This document shows, one piece after another, positions 45,227 to 56,743 of a stretch of DNA of 64,000 nt. Location: the NCBI GenBank assembly GCA_030848705.1, contig CM061235.1, forward strand, positions 131,757,228 through 131,821,227, read 5' to 3'. A model generated the notes under the pieces. The model made no database searches. It was not told where the DNA came from and saw only the letters and a program-made list of their open reading frames with translations. The position numbers were made by a program, and so were the translations under genes. Each line of letters opens with the position of its first letter. Position 1 is the first letter of the stretch. The stretch comes from Heracleum sosnowskyi. Taxonomy: Eukaryota > Streptophyta > Magnoliopsida > Apiales > Apiaceae.

Positions 45227-45660
45227 CTAGCTTATAACTCGTGTCAAATACGGACCGAGCATAAGTCGACATTAAAATATTAGTATTAATAAATTATTAA
45301 TAAGTATTATTTAAAAATGTATTTCTCGAGAATTCAATGATAAAAATATATAATAAATAAATAACTATTTAATTATGTAGTTATAGACAATTGATCTAAC
45401 GCTCGATGAAACTATTGAATTTAAAGTAAATAAATGAATCTTGTATAATTACGCAGTTGTAAGGATTCGAACCCTGGATGAAACTAAAGAATTTAAAATA
45501 AATAAATCTTGTATAATTATGTAGTTGCGAGAAATCGAACCCGGGTTAAGTGATAACCAAATTTGGTACTTTGGTAACCAAATTTGATACTTTGTTACTT
45601 TGATACTTTAGTACCGCGCGCAATTTTCACATTATTTTGTTTATTAATAAAGAATATAGA
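45227..45660 (-). mobile_element. Helitron, family C, short copy
   Basis: On the minus strand it starts A|TCTATATTCTTTATTAATAA (45660) and ends with a degenerate hairpin (GGTCCGTATTTGACACGAG), TTATAAG and CTAG (45227-45230) followed by T. At 434 bp it is the shortest of the three family C copies. It has the GGTTCGATTTCTCGCAACTA repeat on its minus strand. Confidence 0.8.
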
Positions 45661-46066
45661 TTGATAGATTGATGTTACATTAGGTGTGCGTCCACACCAC
45701 ACGCGTATATTGAGAGGAGTGGTACTAGCTACCTATTGGCTAATTCAGTTCTTTGGTGGTAAATTATAGTCACAAGTCACGAATGCAACCTTTTTCACGG
45801 ATCATGGGTAAGGAAACTCAGTGGGATGATAATCGGGGAAAACTCGAGAATGTTTGTAGACAGTTGGCGTTCCCACGATGAATTTCGATTATTTGGAACA
45901 GCTCCAGCACTACGACAGACGGACATACACAGCCCTACATGACAATAAATTGTCAATAACACTTTCAGTATTGTTAGATGATGATTGCATTTGTGGAGCC
46001 AAAGGTTAGTGAACACATTTGATTCCCTTTTTTACGTTAATGGGACATTTAAACTTATCAAACCTT

Positions 46067-46762
46067 GTACTAAAAATTTTGTACCGAAACAAATACTTCT
46101 TCTCTCAACGAAAGTCCGTAACCGTCTTTATAGAACTATTACTTTTCTTCATCAATAAAACTTTCTTTTTTTCTCACAAATTCATTTTCGTATCCCTTTT
46201 TTTTATCTAATCACCTTAATTCTTATTTATTTCAATAATCATCTTTCTTTGTAAGGATTGCTGTTGTACCCAATATTTTGGGTGTTTGTTTGTCCTCCTT
46301 TTGGAGCGTTTGATATGGTTTTGGTACTTTTGATTTGCTGTTTTGTCTCTATAAGAATGATTCAATTGGTGTTTTAGGGATCCGGAAAGCTTGCATCGAG
46401 GCTGGATCGGTGGTGGAAATTGTAAAAGCTCACCTTTCACAACGGAAGATTGTTCATATTATGAGGGCATCTGTCTCTTCAATTTCAGTTGGTGCAACCG
46501 AAAGTTCTGAACATTGGACTACAACCAGAATTAATTGTGTGAAGGTCAATTGTGATTCTCGGAAAACTATTGTAATCTTTTTTTGTACAAAAAATATTTT
46601 TATTCTATATATATGTTAAGCGATCTGGAAACAAAACGACTAATTATTTAGATCGTTTATTTGTTTTTCAACGTGATTGCATAGCCGGTTGGGGGGTTTG
46701 TCCCAATCGAGTTCTTTTCTCGTTAATGAAATTTACTTTAAATTTGTCCAAAAAAAAAAAAA
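46067..46762 (+). mobile_element. LINE-derived insertion with poly-A and 16-bp target duplication
   Basis: The exact 16-base repeat AAACTTATCAAACCTT lies at 46051-46066 and 46763-46778. The insert ends in an A-tract (46750-46762). Its 3' portion (GTTCTTTTCTCGTTAATGAA then ATTTACTTTAAATTTGTCC) is like plant LINE 3' untranslated tails. An open frame at about 46335-46619 contains TRINCVKVNCD, reminiscent of the start of the LINE RNase H domain (KVNCD), followed by loss of frame. It is 5'-truncated and inactive. Confidence 0.78.
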
Positions 46763-46778
46763 AAACTTATCAAACCTT

Positions 46779-47933
46779 ACTGGGCTTTTATCCTCTGCAA
46801 CCACGCTATAACTTGAAATTGAATTCAATATTTCAGGCCCGTTTTGAAGGGGTAGTCAGCCCAAATACAAATCGGTGATTGCTGCTCACTTCATGGATCT
46901 GGGCTTACTTTTATAATGTGGTGTGAAACACACTATACTCAAACAAACATGCATTTAAAACCCTAAAAACAACTCTACAAATATCATCCACACTTTTCTC
47001 AGCCGCAGAAGCAGATGATCCCCTTGTTTAGTTTTATATTTTCTTCAATTTCAAATCTAAAAATCAAAGCATCTCGTGCAAATTCCTCTGTTTCTACCCA
47101 ATAAACACAAGGAATTATGATTACATAATCATTTTAAGATGCTAAATCAAATATACAGCCCCTATGGACATGCATCTTCCTTTTATCTATGGATTTTTCG
47201 CATTTTCTCGTAGGTTCAACATTTTTCTAGCCTTATTAAATATGCAGTATGTTCTGTTATAGTTTTGATATTTGAAGATGCTCTATGATGAATGATTTGC
47301 TTTAACCACACTGAAGAGATGATCTGATGAGTTTGTAAGGTTATGGTCTTGTTAGAATTAAGGTTTCAAAGAGATTATTGTTTTTATTTTAGGGCAGTAA
47401 ACTCTTCCTTAATTCTGGCAAGATTTAATCTTCGATTCATTAGTATTCTCATGTGGACAAACTTTGGCCCTTTTCTGAGAGCTTGCTATCTGATTTTCTT
47501 TCTGATTTAGTTATATTTGAAGTTTATAAATCATGGGGTCTTTCAATACGAAAATGCTAAAGGTCCCAAATTAGAGTTTGGCCTCATTGTGATTGACTCC
47601 TTGCATTTACATAAATATATTGTTCGGAATCGTTTTTGGTACCCAATTTGATATCTTATGTTGGGGTATGGGTTGAAATTCTTCGGAATTCTATAATGTT
47701 AAACCGAAGTATCACATTTATAAATGTTCAATTTGTCGACATTAAACAGCATAGGAATCGGAAACTGAAGTATTATACACTATAATCCTGAAATCACAGC
47801 TAGTACAGAACTTTGATCACATTATAATCCTGAAATCTCGTGTTATTGATTAGTAATATTCAGAGGAAATAGTTAAGTGGCCTTGTATTTGTGATACTAA
47901 AACTGTTTTTCATGATTTGATATGAGAGTATGT
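46779..47933. other. Intergenic region
   Basis: About 1.15 kb without recognisable coding or mobile sequence. The end nearest 47934 would include the 3' untranslated region of the GDSL gene. Confidence 0.45.
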
Positions 47934-49498
47934 TTAGTAATGTGGAAGTGGTGTGGGTGCTGGAGGATCTTGTGGAGGAAATAGTATAGAGAAGAACTTA
48001 TCGGCAAGAACTACATTTGCTGCATCAGATGGATGAAAGGCATCCCAGAACACGTATTCAGTTCGGTTCTTGCACAATTTTGAGTTTGGCAAGCATAGCC
48101 CTCCAACACTTGTGTCTACATTGCAACAAGAAGTGTTTGATACCTTGAACCCTGCTCATAATCATTGTAAAACTCAATTATATATCAGATTTGTTATGAA
48201 GTGCTATATAAAAGGTCGCTCCCCAGAAATATTGTGAAATGTATCTAATTCTCAGCAAAGTTAATACTGTTAGAGTGGTTACCATAAGCTGTAGGGTTGT
48301 GGATTAACTCCCAAACTGCACCGTAAGTATCTGCAAATGCTAGGTTTGCACCGGAAAGGTTTCGATTCAGAGTAGCTATCAGCTTCTGCACTTTGGAGTT
48401 GAACTCAAGTACCCATTCATTGACTTGCTTTAAGCATTGCCCGTGTTTCGATTTCACCCGTTGTGAAGGTATGCACCCCAGGGGACCAAGACCGTGGAAT
48501 ACCATTTTTCTTGCACCAAGTTGATAGAGACTCTTTGCAACAAATGTTTAAATTCAGTGACAACTGATAAAGTGTAGTTTCTATTTACAGATGTTAAAGA
48601 GTAATTTATGAAATAATTTGCAGTTTTACCATAAATTGTTCGCCTAACGTTGATATCAGAAGTCCGATAAATTCATCATGAGTATACTGCTCACCATCGG
48701 CTAGGAAAGGTTGCAGATAATTGTTGACATAGTCATTGCTACCTAAAATCAAACCACGGGATTTGTTACCTGTTAGTATCACGGGACAGAAAAAGAACCA
48801 AAGCGACGATGCTATGTATACCAATTCCAATGAAGAACATTGCTTCACTACAGAGCTGTTCTGCAGCATCTAATCCAATTTTTCGCTTCATTGCTTCCTT
48901 TGTCTTGTTAAAATTGTCTATCTGATCGCCAAATGATAATCTCTCAATCTATAAGTAACATGTAGAACAAGAGATTAGTTAATAACGTAGTAATTTATGG
49001 AAAGATTGTAAAAGAAATCACTATGAATTTACAAAGTAGAGTCCGGTGTCATTAAGAATCCCAGCTCCTCCGGATGCGTAATTTATCCCTTTCAGAATCG
49101 CGTCATCGTTCATTGACAAGGAAAGAAAAGGCGGTGGCGATGGAATCCCAAGTTTTTCAGCTGCATTTTCGCATAATAATCAAACTAAGATTGATAATGT
49201 GATCATACATCTATTGTTTTAAACGTAATTACTGTGAGATGACTGACAAGTTCTGATTCTTACAAATTATATCACCAATGGTCCTGCCATTTGTGAATCT
49301 TCCAGTAGACATTCCGCCTTTATAATCAATTCCATAGTATGGGAAGTTCGATTTGGCAAGAGATAACTGCAGGTAATTGTTGTTTCCTACTTCTGTCAAG
49401 GAATCGCCAAAAATAAACGTGACTATCGATGCCCCTGAAGAAAGAGCCACCATTTGTGTGATTAAACAGACCGCCATAACTTGTTGTAAAGCTCCCAT
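47934..49498 (-). CDS. GDSL-type esterase/lipase, secreted
   Basis: Six exons on the minus strand (49498-49264, 49160-49033, 48948-48822, 48742-48630, 48532-48283, 48151-47934) join in frame to 356 residues, the usual size. The start is at MGALQQVM, giving a signal peptide that ends near residue 23; earlier in-frame Met codons would disturb it. Block I is FGDSLTEVGNNN with the nucleophile at Ser33, block III is GSNDYVNNYL, and block V is DAFHPSD, completing the Ser-Asn-His set. Cysteines in the last exon (NTSCCNVD, GLCLPNSKLC) are family disulphides. The proline-rich tail (PPQDPPAPTPLP) after ILF is an extension. These enzymes hydrolyse acyl esters in the wall or cuticle; the substrate is unknown. 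Splice phases 1-0-1-0-1 were consistent throughout. Confidence 0.92.
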
Positions 49499-50138
49499 GC
49501 TGATCTTTGTGCTATTCTTTAAAAAATTAGACGGTTTATACTTTTTATAGTAGTTCATACTACTGTGGAATGTGCTATTAGTCAAGTCCAGTTCTTCAAG
49601 TCTGTACTAGTTGGTGATTAAGCTCGAAATGTCGAGCAAAATGACTAGTATTTGGTATGGTTTTATAAGTTTTAGTTTTAACTCACAGATTTAGATTGTT
49701 AATCAGGTTTTTCTGGACAAGTTTGGTGATACATTTGTCTAGTTGTTGCCCAACTCGATTCTGTAAAGTCAGCAGAGTAAGTGCAGTTAGGTTCAGAGTT
49801 TTTGTTGCCATTTTTCTTGTTTGGGCGAGACTGATAATTTTCACTTCATTCACTTCTGAAATACAACTAGATTATGTTAGGGTACAATTCTAAATTACAC
49901 AATAAAAATAGGACAGTTATATATATTTATATTAAGAGGTCGTTTGGTTGATAGATACTTATGTGGGTATTTGAAATATCTGAGAAGTTAAAAATAGCAA
50001 AGTTGTTTGGTTGCATAAACTATGGGTATTATAAATTACTTAGAAAGTGTAAATACCTGTAAAACGTGGGAAGTCACTTACCCATCCCCATCTAGGTTAT
50101 CCACACTTCCCCTCCTAAAAAGTAGCTACAGACACATA
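49499..50138. promoter_or_regulatory. Upstream region of the GDSL gene and spacer
   Basis: Presumed promoter of the minus-strand GDSL gene. A TATA-like TATACTTTTTATAG lies at 49536-49549, read on the plus strand. The rest is spacer up to the pogo element. Confidence 0.35.
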
Positions 50139-50849
50139 CAGTTAAACCTCATTAAAGTAATACCCTTGGGATCGGGAAAAAATATTATTTTACCGAATTT
50201 ATTACTTTATCGATATAATAATATTTTATTACTTTATTGATAAAGTAATATTTTATTACTTTACCGAATTTTTATGTTTACGCATTACAATACATTATAT
50301 TTAAAAATAAGAATCAATCACATGCAATGTATTTTGAATGCTATTAGTATTGCTAACATGACTTGGAATATTGATATGAAAACAACCACAATTGCAATTT
50401 GTTTTCGGCATTGCAAGATTCGTTCAAAAGAAAATGATGAACAAGAACTTGGTGAAATAAATGAAGGTATCAAAGGATTAAATGAATCTATCTCTAATTT
50501 ACGATATAGAAATGAGATGGATGTTGAGCATCTCTTAAATTATCCAAGTGAGAATGATGCAGTTATGGAATCACCTAAGGAAATCATTGAGTCGGTAATG
50601 AACACTGATGAAGTGACTGATCCTGAACCGGACGATAGCAATATCATTCCAAGCGTGTCATCAAAGGAAGCATTTCAAGCAATCAACACTTTGAACAATT
50701 ACTTGTTACAAAACGAGCAAAACATACCAGGAGTTATTTATGCTTTATATAAAGTCAAGGATGAGGTTAATTTTGGATTTGATGGAAAGAAGAAACAAGC
50801 TACTATAGATTCATATTTTAAAAAGAATTGAATTTTGTAACCCATATAC

Positions 50850-50889
<40 letters not shown>

Positions 50890-51068
50890 ATTTTGGAATT
50901 ATTACTTTACATATTAGTTGGACCCTTAATGACTTTCTAATTTTTTATTATCTTATGCTTTTAGCGAGAATATTACTTTACAACATTGGCCCAAGTTGGG
51001 ACCGACGAAATTTATTACTTAAGCGAGGTTATTACTTTATCGGATATTACTTAATCGAGGTTTAACTG
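50139..51068 (+). mobile_element. pogo-type (Tc1/mariner superfamily) element, deleted
   Basis: Ends CAGTTAAACCTC (50139) and GAGGTTTAACTG (51057-51068) are perfect 12-base inverted repeats, flanked by TA (50137-50138 and 51069-51070). The 930-bp element retains only the 3' end of a transposase gene; an intact relative would be several times longer. A (TA)n microsatellite lies at 50854-50884 after the coding part. The inner sequences next to both ends carry many ATTACTTTA words. Confidence 0.9.
50274..50831 (+). pseudogene. C-terminal remnant of a pogo/CENP-B-like (DDE_1) transposase
   Basis: The recognisable part begins near 50340: MTWNIDMKTTTIAICFRHCK, the tail of the DDE domain (W..V...TI.NCFRHC in the family). 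An acidic linker follows, then KEAFQAINTLNNYLLQNEQN and the terminal QATIDSYFKKN, a motif found at the C-terminus of plant pogo transposases. The DNA-binding region and the three catalytic acidic residues are missing. The first 20 or so codons of the open frame are not homologous and start by chance. Confidence 0.75.
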
Positions 51069-51229
51069 TATGTGTACACCTATATGTATATGTGTGTATA
51101 TATATTATTGCAAATACAAGTTCTTGCATGTTAACCAAACAATATTTTCCACTACCCAGGAATTTTATATAGACGGGAAATTAAACTTACTTTAGGAAGT
51201 TAATTCTTATTGTATACCAAACAAGCACT

Positions 51230-51970
51230 AATAAGAACAGATAAATTAATCAATTAACAAAACAAACACGAAGGTCGAAACAAAAATATAATTAGAGACT
51301 GTAATTAACAAGATCTAAGAAAGAAGAACTTATCTATGTCGATTTAACAAAAACTGTAAAGAATAAGAACATCTGAGTCGTCAAGCCTTTCGAGAAGTCT
51401 TGACTGTTCTTGAAGAGATTATTGTCCCACTTACACTTTGTTGAGTTGTAGCAATATCACTTACAGGATAAAATAGCTCAGATCAATCCGCTCACAGAAA
51501 CGGCAAGGATCAACAACGACCAGCAACTCAGTTCCCCTAAGAACTATGTATCTAATCTGTATGTATTGAGAGAGACGAACTATGTATCTAATCTGTATGT
51601 ATTGAGAGAGAGCAGAGAATAAGATAGTTGCCAGGGTTTTGATATGAGTGTACGTATATCTCTATCTGTGTCAAACGTTCTATTTTGTATATATAATACA
51701 AAATAAAACGTAACATGCCAAATAAAATCGTAACAGCAGATATGACATTTAATACTTTAATGCTAAATATTCTGATTTAATTTCATTAACAGTTGTCATC
51801 AAAATTTAATATCAGTTACAGCTTTTGTCAGGATTTAATCCTTATCAGGACTTAGAGCCATCACAATTTACTCGTCCATCAGGACTTAACCACGTACTGG
51901 TCCATCAGGATTTAAATGTCATCAGGACTTACTCAAGCCAATCCATCAGGATTTAGAGTAAATCATGACC
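51230..51970 (-). mobile_element. Possible LTR fragment
   Basis: The segment has a duplicated 40-base unit (GAACTATGTATCTAATCTGT at about 51539 and 51578) and a cluster of CATCAGGA(C/T)TTA words between 51837 and 51957. Leader-like sequence with direct short repeats is common in SIRE-type Copia LTRs, which read TAAGTCCTGATG on the other strand. No termini or target duplications were established. Confidence 0.3.
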
Positions 51971-52059
51971 CAGTTCGTTCAGCTGTTACAAATAAATTTT
52001 GACACTGTTAAATTAAATCAATATATAATATTAAATAAACATGTAATACAATTCATCGT

Positions 52060-52260
52060 CTGGATCGCCTCGCGTACGCGAGACGCCGAGACATTCGCCC
52101 AAATCGCCCTTCGACCCGACCCGAGTCGAGTCGTGACGTGGCGTGACGCACGCGTGTGTGTATGCGTGAGGCACACAGTAACACCATCCACACTCGCATG
52201 TTTGTACACTACTCTTGCACATGTTTCTATATAAAGCCACCAACCTCTCATTACCAATTC
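52060..52260 (+). promoter_or_regulatory. GC-rich island with TATA box, likely LTR or promoter remnant
   Basis: In an otherwise AT-rich area, 52065-52200 is GC-rich with the palindrome CCTCGCGTACGCGAGAC (52069-52085), tandem GACCCGACCCGAGTCGAGTC, and ACGTGGCGTGACGCACGCGT. A TATA box TCTATATAAAG follows at 52228-52238. The architecture is that of a retroelement LTR promoter. Open frames across it on both strands are not credible genes. Confidence 0.4.
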
Positions 52261-52553
52261 AATGTGGATATAAGTTCTTTCAACTTAAACAACTCACGTA
52301 ACACATTTCAAATAACCTATTTCAATTCAATTTATTTATGGATTACACATGTTAGGCATATTTGATGACGAAAATGACTCCGAACTTTTTATGCCATTTT
52401 TCCTTCTGCAATGGGATGTAAGGAAATAGTTTTACCAATGACCTTCTATCTCCGTGTGAATGTGCTTAATTTATGAAGTAAAAAATTAATTTTTTTTAGT
52501 GAAATATTAGGCTAACGAGATATTAAACATTGATCCATATTATATGTTGAGAG

Positions 52554-53110
52554 CAGTGTTCATTAATCGGGATTAATCGCCGATTAATCGCTAAACGGTG
52601 GTCCACCGAACTGATTAAACGAAAATCGATCAATTAATCGTTTTTTCAGAAAAACAGTCAAAAATCGGCTGAATCGGTCAAAAATCGGATTAATCGATCA
52701 AAAATCGGGCTATTTATTAAAAAATAGTTATAATTAAAAAAAATAATTAAAAATTTAAAAGGTAGAAACTTGATTAAACAATAGGAAAAACATTATTTTT
52801 GTACATGTAATTAGAATTTTAGATGCCTAAATCGTGAATTCTCTTAATTTTTCCTCTTAAATTGATCTCTAATTAAAAAGTTAAACCTTCAAAATTTTAT
52901 TTATTACAATTATATAATTTTTAACATATTTGCATAAATATATGATAATAACATATGTTTAGTTGAAATAACGAAACAATTATATATATGAATATAATTG
53001 TATATATAAAAAATATTATTAAATTTATTCCGATTAATCCCCGATTATCCGATTAATCCCTGGACGGTGACTTCACCGATTAACTCCGATTCCCGCTTTT
53101 TACAATACTG
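52554..53110. mobile_element. hAT-type MITE
   Basis: Starts CAGTGTTC and ends ACAATACTG, with inner inverted repeats of GATTAATCG(G) words near both ends (52568-52610 and 53031-53095). Flanking 8-base duplications are GTTGAGAG (52546-52553) and GTTGTGAG (53111-53118), with one mismatch. CAGTGTT ends and 8-base duplications are typical of hAT elements. It is 557 bp, AT-rich inside and non-coding. Confidence 0.8.
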
Positions 53111-53180
53111 GTTGTGAGTAAATTAGTGGTAGAGCTATTATTCATTTACCGTCCCAAGGTGTTGTCTCGATTTTCACTTA

Positions 53181-54717
53181 TCTATACTATTATATTAAAG
53201 ACGAAATATTGAAAGTTTTCTAGTCTGGTCCTGAAAGTTTTTGTATTATGGTCACTTCATTCATAGCCGTTAGATATTTCTGATCAAATCGATGAGAACC
53301 GTTAGATAAAATATTAAAATTATTATATATAATATCTTTTCTATTTTTCCTAACTAAAACATCTCATTTTTCAAAAATATCGCTGATAATTTCATTTAAT
53401 AAAATAACATAATAATGTTATAATGGCTAATAACTAACACATTACCATTTTTAGCCAAAGTGTATATTCTTTTTTATATTTTCTAACTAAAATTTCTACT
53501 TTTCTATTTTTCCTAAATAAAACCTCTCATTTTCCAAAAATATCACGAACAATTCTATTTAATAAAATAAAATAATAATATTATAATTATTAATTACTAA
53601 CCGATTAGCTTTTTTTCCAAAACGTATATTCTTTTTTATAATTTCTAACTAATATTTCTCTAACTAAAACCTCAAAAATATCACGGGTTATTCCATTTAG
53701 TAGCATAAAATACTAATATTATAAATATATCTATCTATACTATCAATATCAATACTATTATATAATAGACGAAACATTAAAAGTTTGGTTGGTCGGTATG
53801 GTATGTTATGATTTTACTTAATTGCCCTTAATTAACTATACTTCGTATTTTTAATTAATTAACCTTACTTATTTATAGAAATATATTATTAAATAATAAT
53901 ATTACATATTTATAACCAATTACATTTTTCACCTAAAATACATTATTTTTTCTATTTTTTCTAACAAATTCCCCTACTTTTTCAAATATATCACGGGTAA
54001 TTACCTTTTTTTTTTTAACTAAAACATGTTAGTTTTTCTATTTTTCCTTACTAAAACCCCTCATTTTTCAAAAATATCATGGACAAACATTTAGTTATTT
54101 ATTTTTAAACCTATTTTCATATTATAATTATTTTTTAAAAGTTTACCTATTTTAACATGTCTACTTATTTTTCTTAACAAATGCAATTACTACAAATATT
54201 AAAATATAAATAATCAAATACCTATTTATAACCAATTACCTTTTCAACTAAAACACATTATATATTTTTTCTAATAAAGTCCCTCCTTTTCAAAATATAT
54301 CACGGGAAATTGCCTTTTACAATTGCCTTTTTCTATTTTTCTAACTAAAATCCATTCTTTTTCCAAAAATATCACAAGAAACCCTTTACTTATTTATTTT
54401 AAAACGTATTTAAATACTTTTAATTATTAAATTTTAAACCTCATTTTCCAAAAATATCACGGGCATTTATTTTTCTAAACTAAATATATGTTACATTTTT
54501 TATTTTTTCTTACTAAAACCCCTCATTTCCAAAAAAATAACGGGCAAACCCATACTTATTTATTTTAAAATATGTTTTAATGTTTTTAATTAATTAAAAG
54601 TGTTTAGCTATTTTAACATGTCTACTTATTTTTTGCACAATTACAATTAATAAAATATTAAAAAATAATAATAAAATAACAATTAACAATCCGTGCATCG
54701 CACGGGTTTTAAGCTAG
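53181..54717 (+). mobile_element. Helitron, family B, with two 5' ends
   Basis: Begins A|TCTATACTATTATATTAAAG then ACG, and ends with the hairpin CCGTGCATCGCACGGG, TTTTAAG and CTAG (54714-54717) followed by T. A second 5' signature, TCTATACTATC then AATACTATTATATAATAGAC, lies at 53734. So the segment is either one element nested at the 5' side of another or a composite with an alternative start. Repeats with AAAATATCACGGG and TTTTTCTAACTAAAA fill the interior. Non-coding. Confidence 0.85.

Positions 54718-54798
<81 letters not shown>
54718..54798. repeat. (TA)n and (GA)n microsatellites
   Basis: TATATA from 54722 to about 54777, then GAGAGA to 54798. The open frames with YIYIYI on either strand are artefacts. 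Confidence 0.9.
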
Positions 54799-55455
54799 TT
54801 AAGTTCTATGGAGATCACTTTTTTTGTGGAGATCTGGAGACCACATGCGTTCTGCAATCTAAATTTAGCAAAATATAATATTTTATAAATTACTCCCTCT
54901 GTCCCCCTCAATTATTTACATCGGGGGGACGACACGGAGCTTAAGAACAAGTGTAAATTAATAGGAAAAAGTAAGAAAAATGAGTAAAGTGGTGGGGTCA
55001 ATCAATATTTAATATATAAAGTGGGTATAAAGTAGGTATAGTGGAGGAAAGTAGTGGATGTGATTGGATTTTATATTATAAAATGTTACTATTTTTGATA
55101 TGTAAAGAAATGAGAGGGACGTACCAAAAAGGAAAGTGTAAAGAAATGAGAGGGACAGAGGGAGTATGTTCTATGAAAATAACTATTTTCATTTAAAAAT
55201 TTTAAAATTATATATGTTTTGCAACTAAAACATAGCAAAACATATTGTTCTGCAAAATATTCATGTTTAATTTGTAGAACTTACATGATTTTCAAGATTT
55301 TCAATGAAATAGTGATTTTCATAGAATATACTTTGCAAAACAGTACGTTTTGCAAGTTTTTGATTACAAAATATGATCTATTTTGTCAAATTTAGATTGC
55401 AGAACATACGTGGTCTCCAGATCTTCACAAAAAAGATGGTCTCCATAAAACTTAA
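54799..55455. mobile_element. MITE with about 80-bp inverted ends, holding a Stowaway
   Basis: The left end TTAAGTTCTATGGAGATCAC and the complement of the right end (CTTAAGTTTTATGGAGACCA) match on through GAGATCTGGAGACCAC and TTCTGCAATCTAAATTT for about 80 bases. A Stowaway MITE is inserted at 54893-55164, just inside the left inverted repeat. The interior has TTTTGCAAAA-type words. Confidence 0.8.
54893..55164. mobile_element. Stowaway-type MITE nested in another MITE
   Basis: CTCCCTCTGTCCCCCTCAAT at the left and GAGAGGGACAGAGGGAG at the right form a good inverted pair, flanked by TA (54891-54892 and 55165-55166). Similar to 40083-40353 in sequence and length. Confidence 0.88.
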
Positions 55456-55474
55456 GTATATATATATATATATA

Positions 55475-56743
55475 TTAGCTTAAAACCCGTGCGATGCACG
55501 GATTATTTTTAATGTTTATTAATTTTATTATTTATATTTTATTAATTGTATTTGTTAAAAAAAATTAGTAGGCATGTTAAACTATTTGCCCTTGATATTT
55601 TGGAAAAGGAGGAGGTTTTACTAAGGAAAAATACAAAGTAACATGTTTTCGTTGAATTTTAAAATATAAAAATAATGGTTTGCCCGTGATATTATTGGAA
55701 AAAGAGGAGTTTTAGTAAGAAAAATAGAAAAAGTTACATGTTTTAGTTGAAAAGGATAATTGCCAATTAAAATTATTAAAATAGGTTTTAAAATAAATAA
55801 CTAAGGGTTTGTCTGTGCTATATTTGGAAAAGGAGGGATTTTAGTAAGAAAAATATAAAAAATAATGTGTTTTAGCTGAAAACGGTAATTTTCAATTAAA
55901 AGTATTAAAATAGATTTTAAAATAAATAAATAAGGGTTTGCCCGTGATATATTTGAAAAATGAGGGATTTTAGTAAGGAAAGTAGAAAAAGTAACATGTT
56001 TTAGCTGAAAAGGGTAATTGCTTGTGATTTTTTTAGAAAAAAGGGATTTTGTTAGAGAAAATAGGAAAAATAAAATATTTTAACTGAAAGGTTAACTGAT
56101 TATAATAAAATTTATAATAATTAAATAAATAATTAAATAAAGCAAGTACCGTACCAAAAAACTGGTATAAAAACTTTTAATGTTTCGTCTTTAATAATAT
56201 TGTATAGATTGCCCGTGTTACTTTTAAACAATTAGTTGTTTAAATTAGAAAATAGAAAATTATATTAATTTTCTATATATATGTTGCTCAGGTTACTTTT
56301 AGAAAATTAGTTATTTAAGTTAGAAAAAAAAAGTTATGTGTTTAGTTGAAAAGGGTAAGTGGTTATTTATTAATAATTATGTATAACAGTATTACCATTA
56401 CATATTTATTTTTCATGTGTTATATTTAGAAGATGAGTTGTTTTAGTTAGAAAATGTAAAATAGATAATGTATTTTAGGTGATAAAGGTAATTGGTTATA
56501 AATATGTAATAATATTACCATTTTATATATATATATTACCTATTTTATTTTTATAAAATGAGTTGTTTTAATTAGAAAAATATATAAAATAGGTAATATG
56601 TTTTAGCTAAAAAAACAATTGATTACAAATAAATTAGTATATATAGGCCCGATCCAAATCATAGATAGGCCCGGCTCAAATACCGACCGACCAATCGATC
56701 GACCAAAACTTTTAATGTTTCGTTTTTAATAATATAGTATAGA
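55475..56743 (-). mobile_element. Helitron, family B, minus strand, nested pair
   Basis: On the minus strand the 3' end is CCGTGCATCGCACGGG, TTTTAAG and CTAA (55475-55478), followed by T. Two 5' ends are visible: TCTATACAATATTATTAAAG at 56208 and A|TCTATACTATATTATTAAAA at 56743. The simplest reading is a complete element 55475-56208 inserted in, or fused to, the 5' half of another (56209-56743). Interior repeats of TTTTAGCTGAAAA(A)GGTAATTG match 5860-6681. Confidence 0.8.

Noticed and set aside
52018..52257. Overlapping open frames of 70-89 codons on both strands
   Set aside because: They stay open because of GC-rich sequence without stop codons; no domain, and the area looks like a promoter or LTR.
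54693..54911. YIYIYI open frames on both strands
   Set aside because: Translation of a TA/GA microsatellite between two Helitrons.
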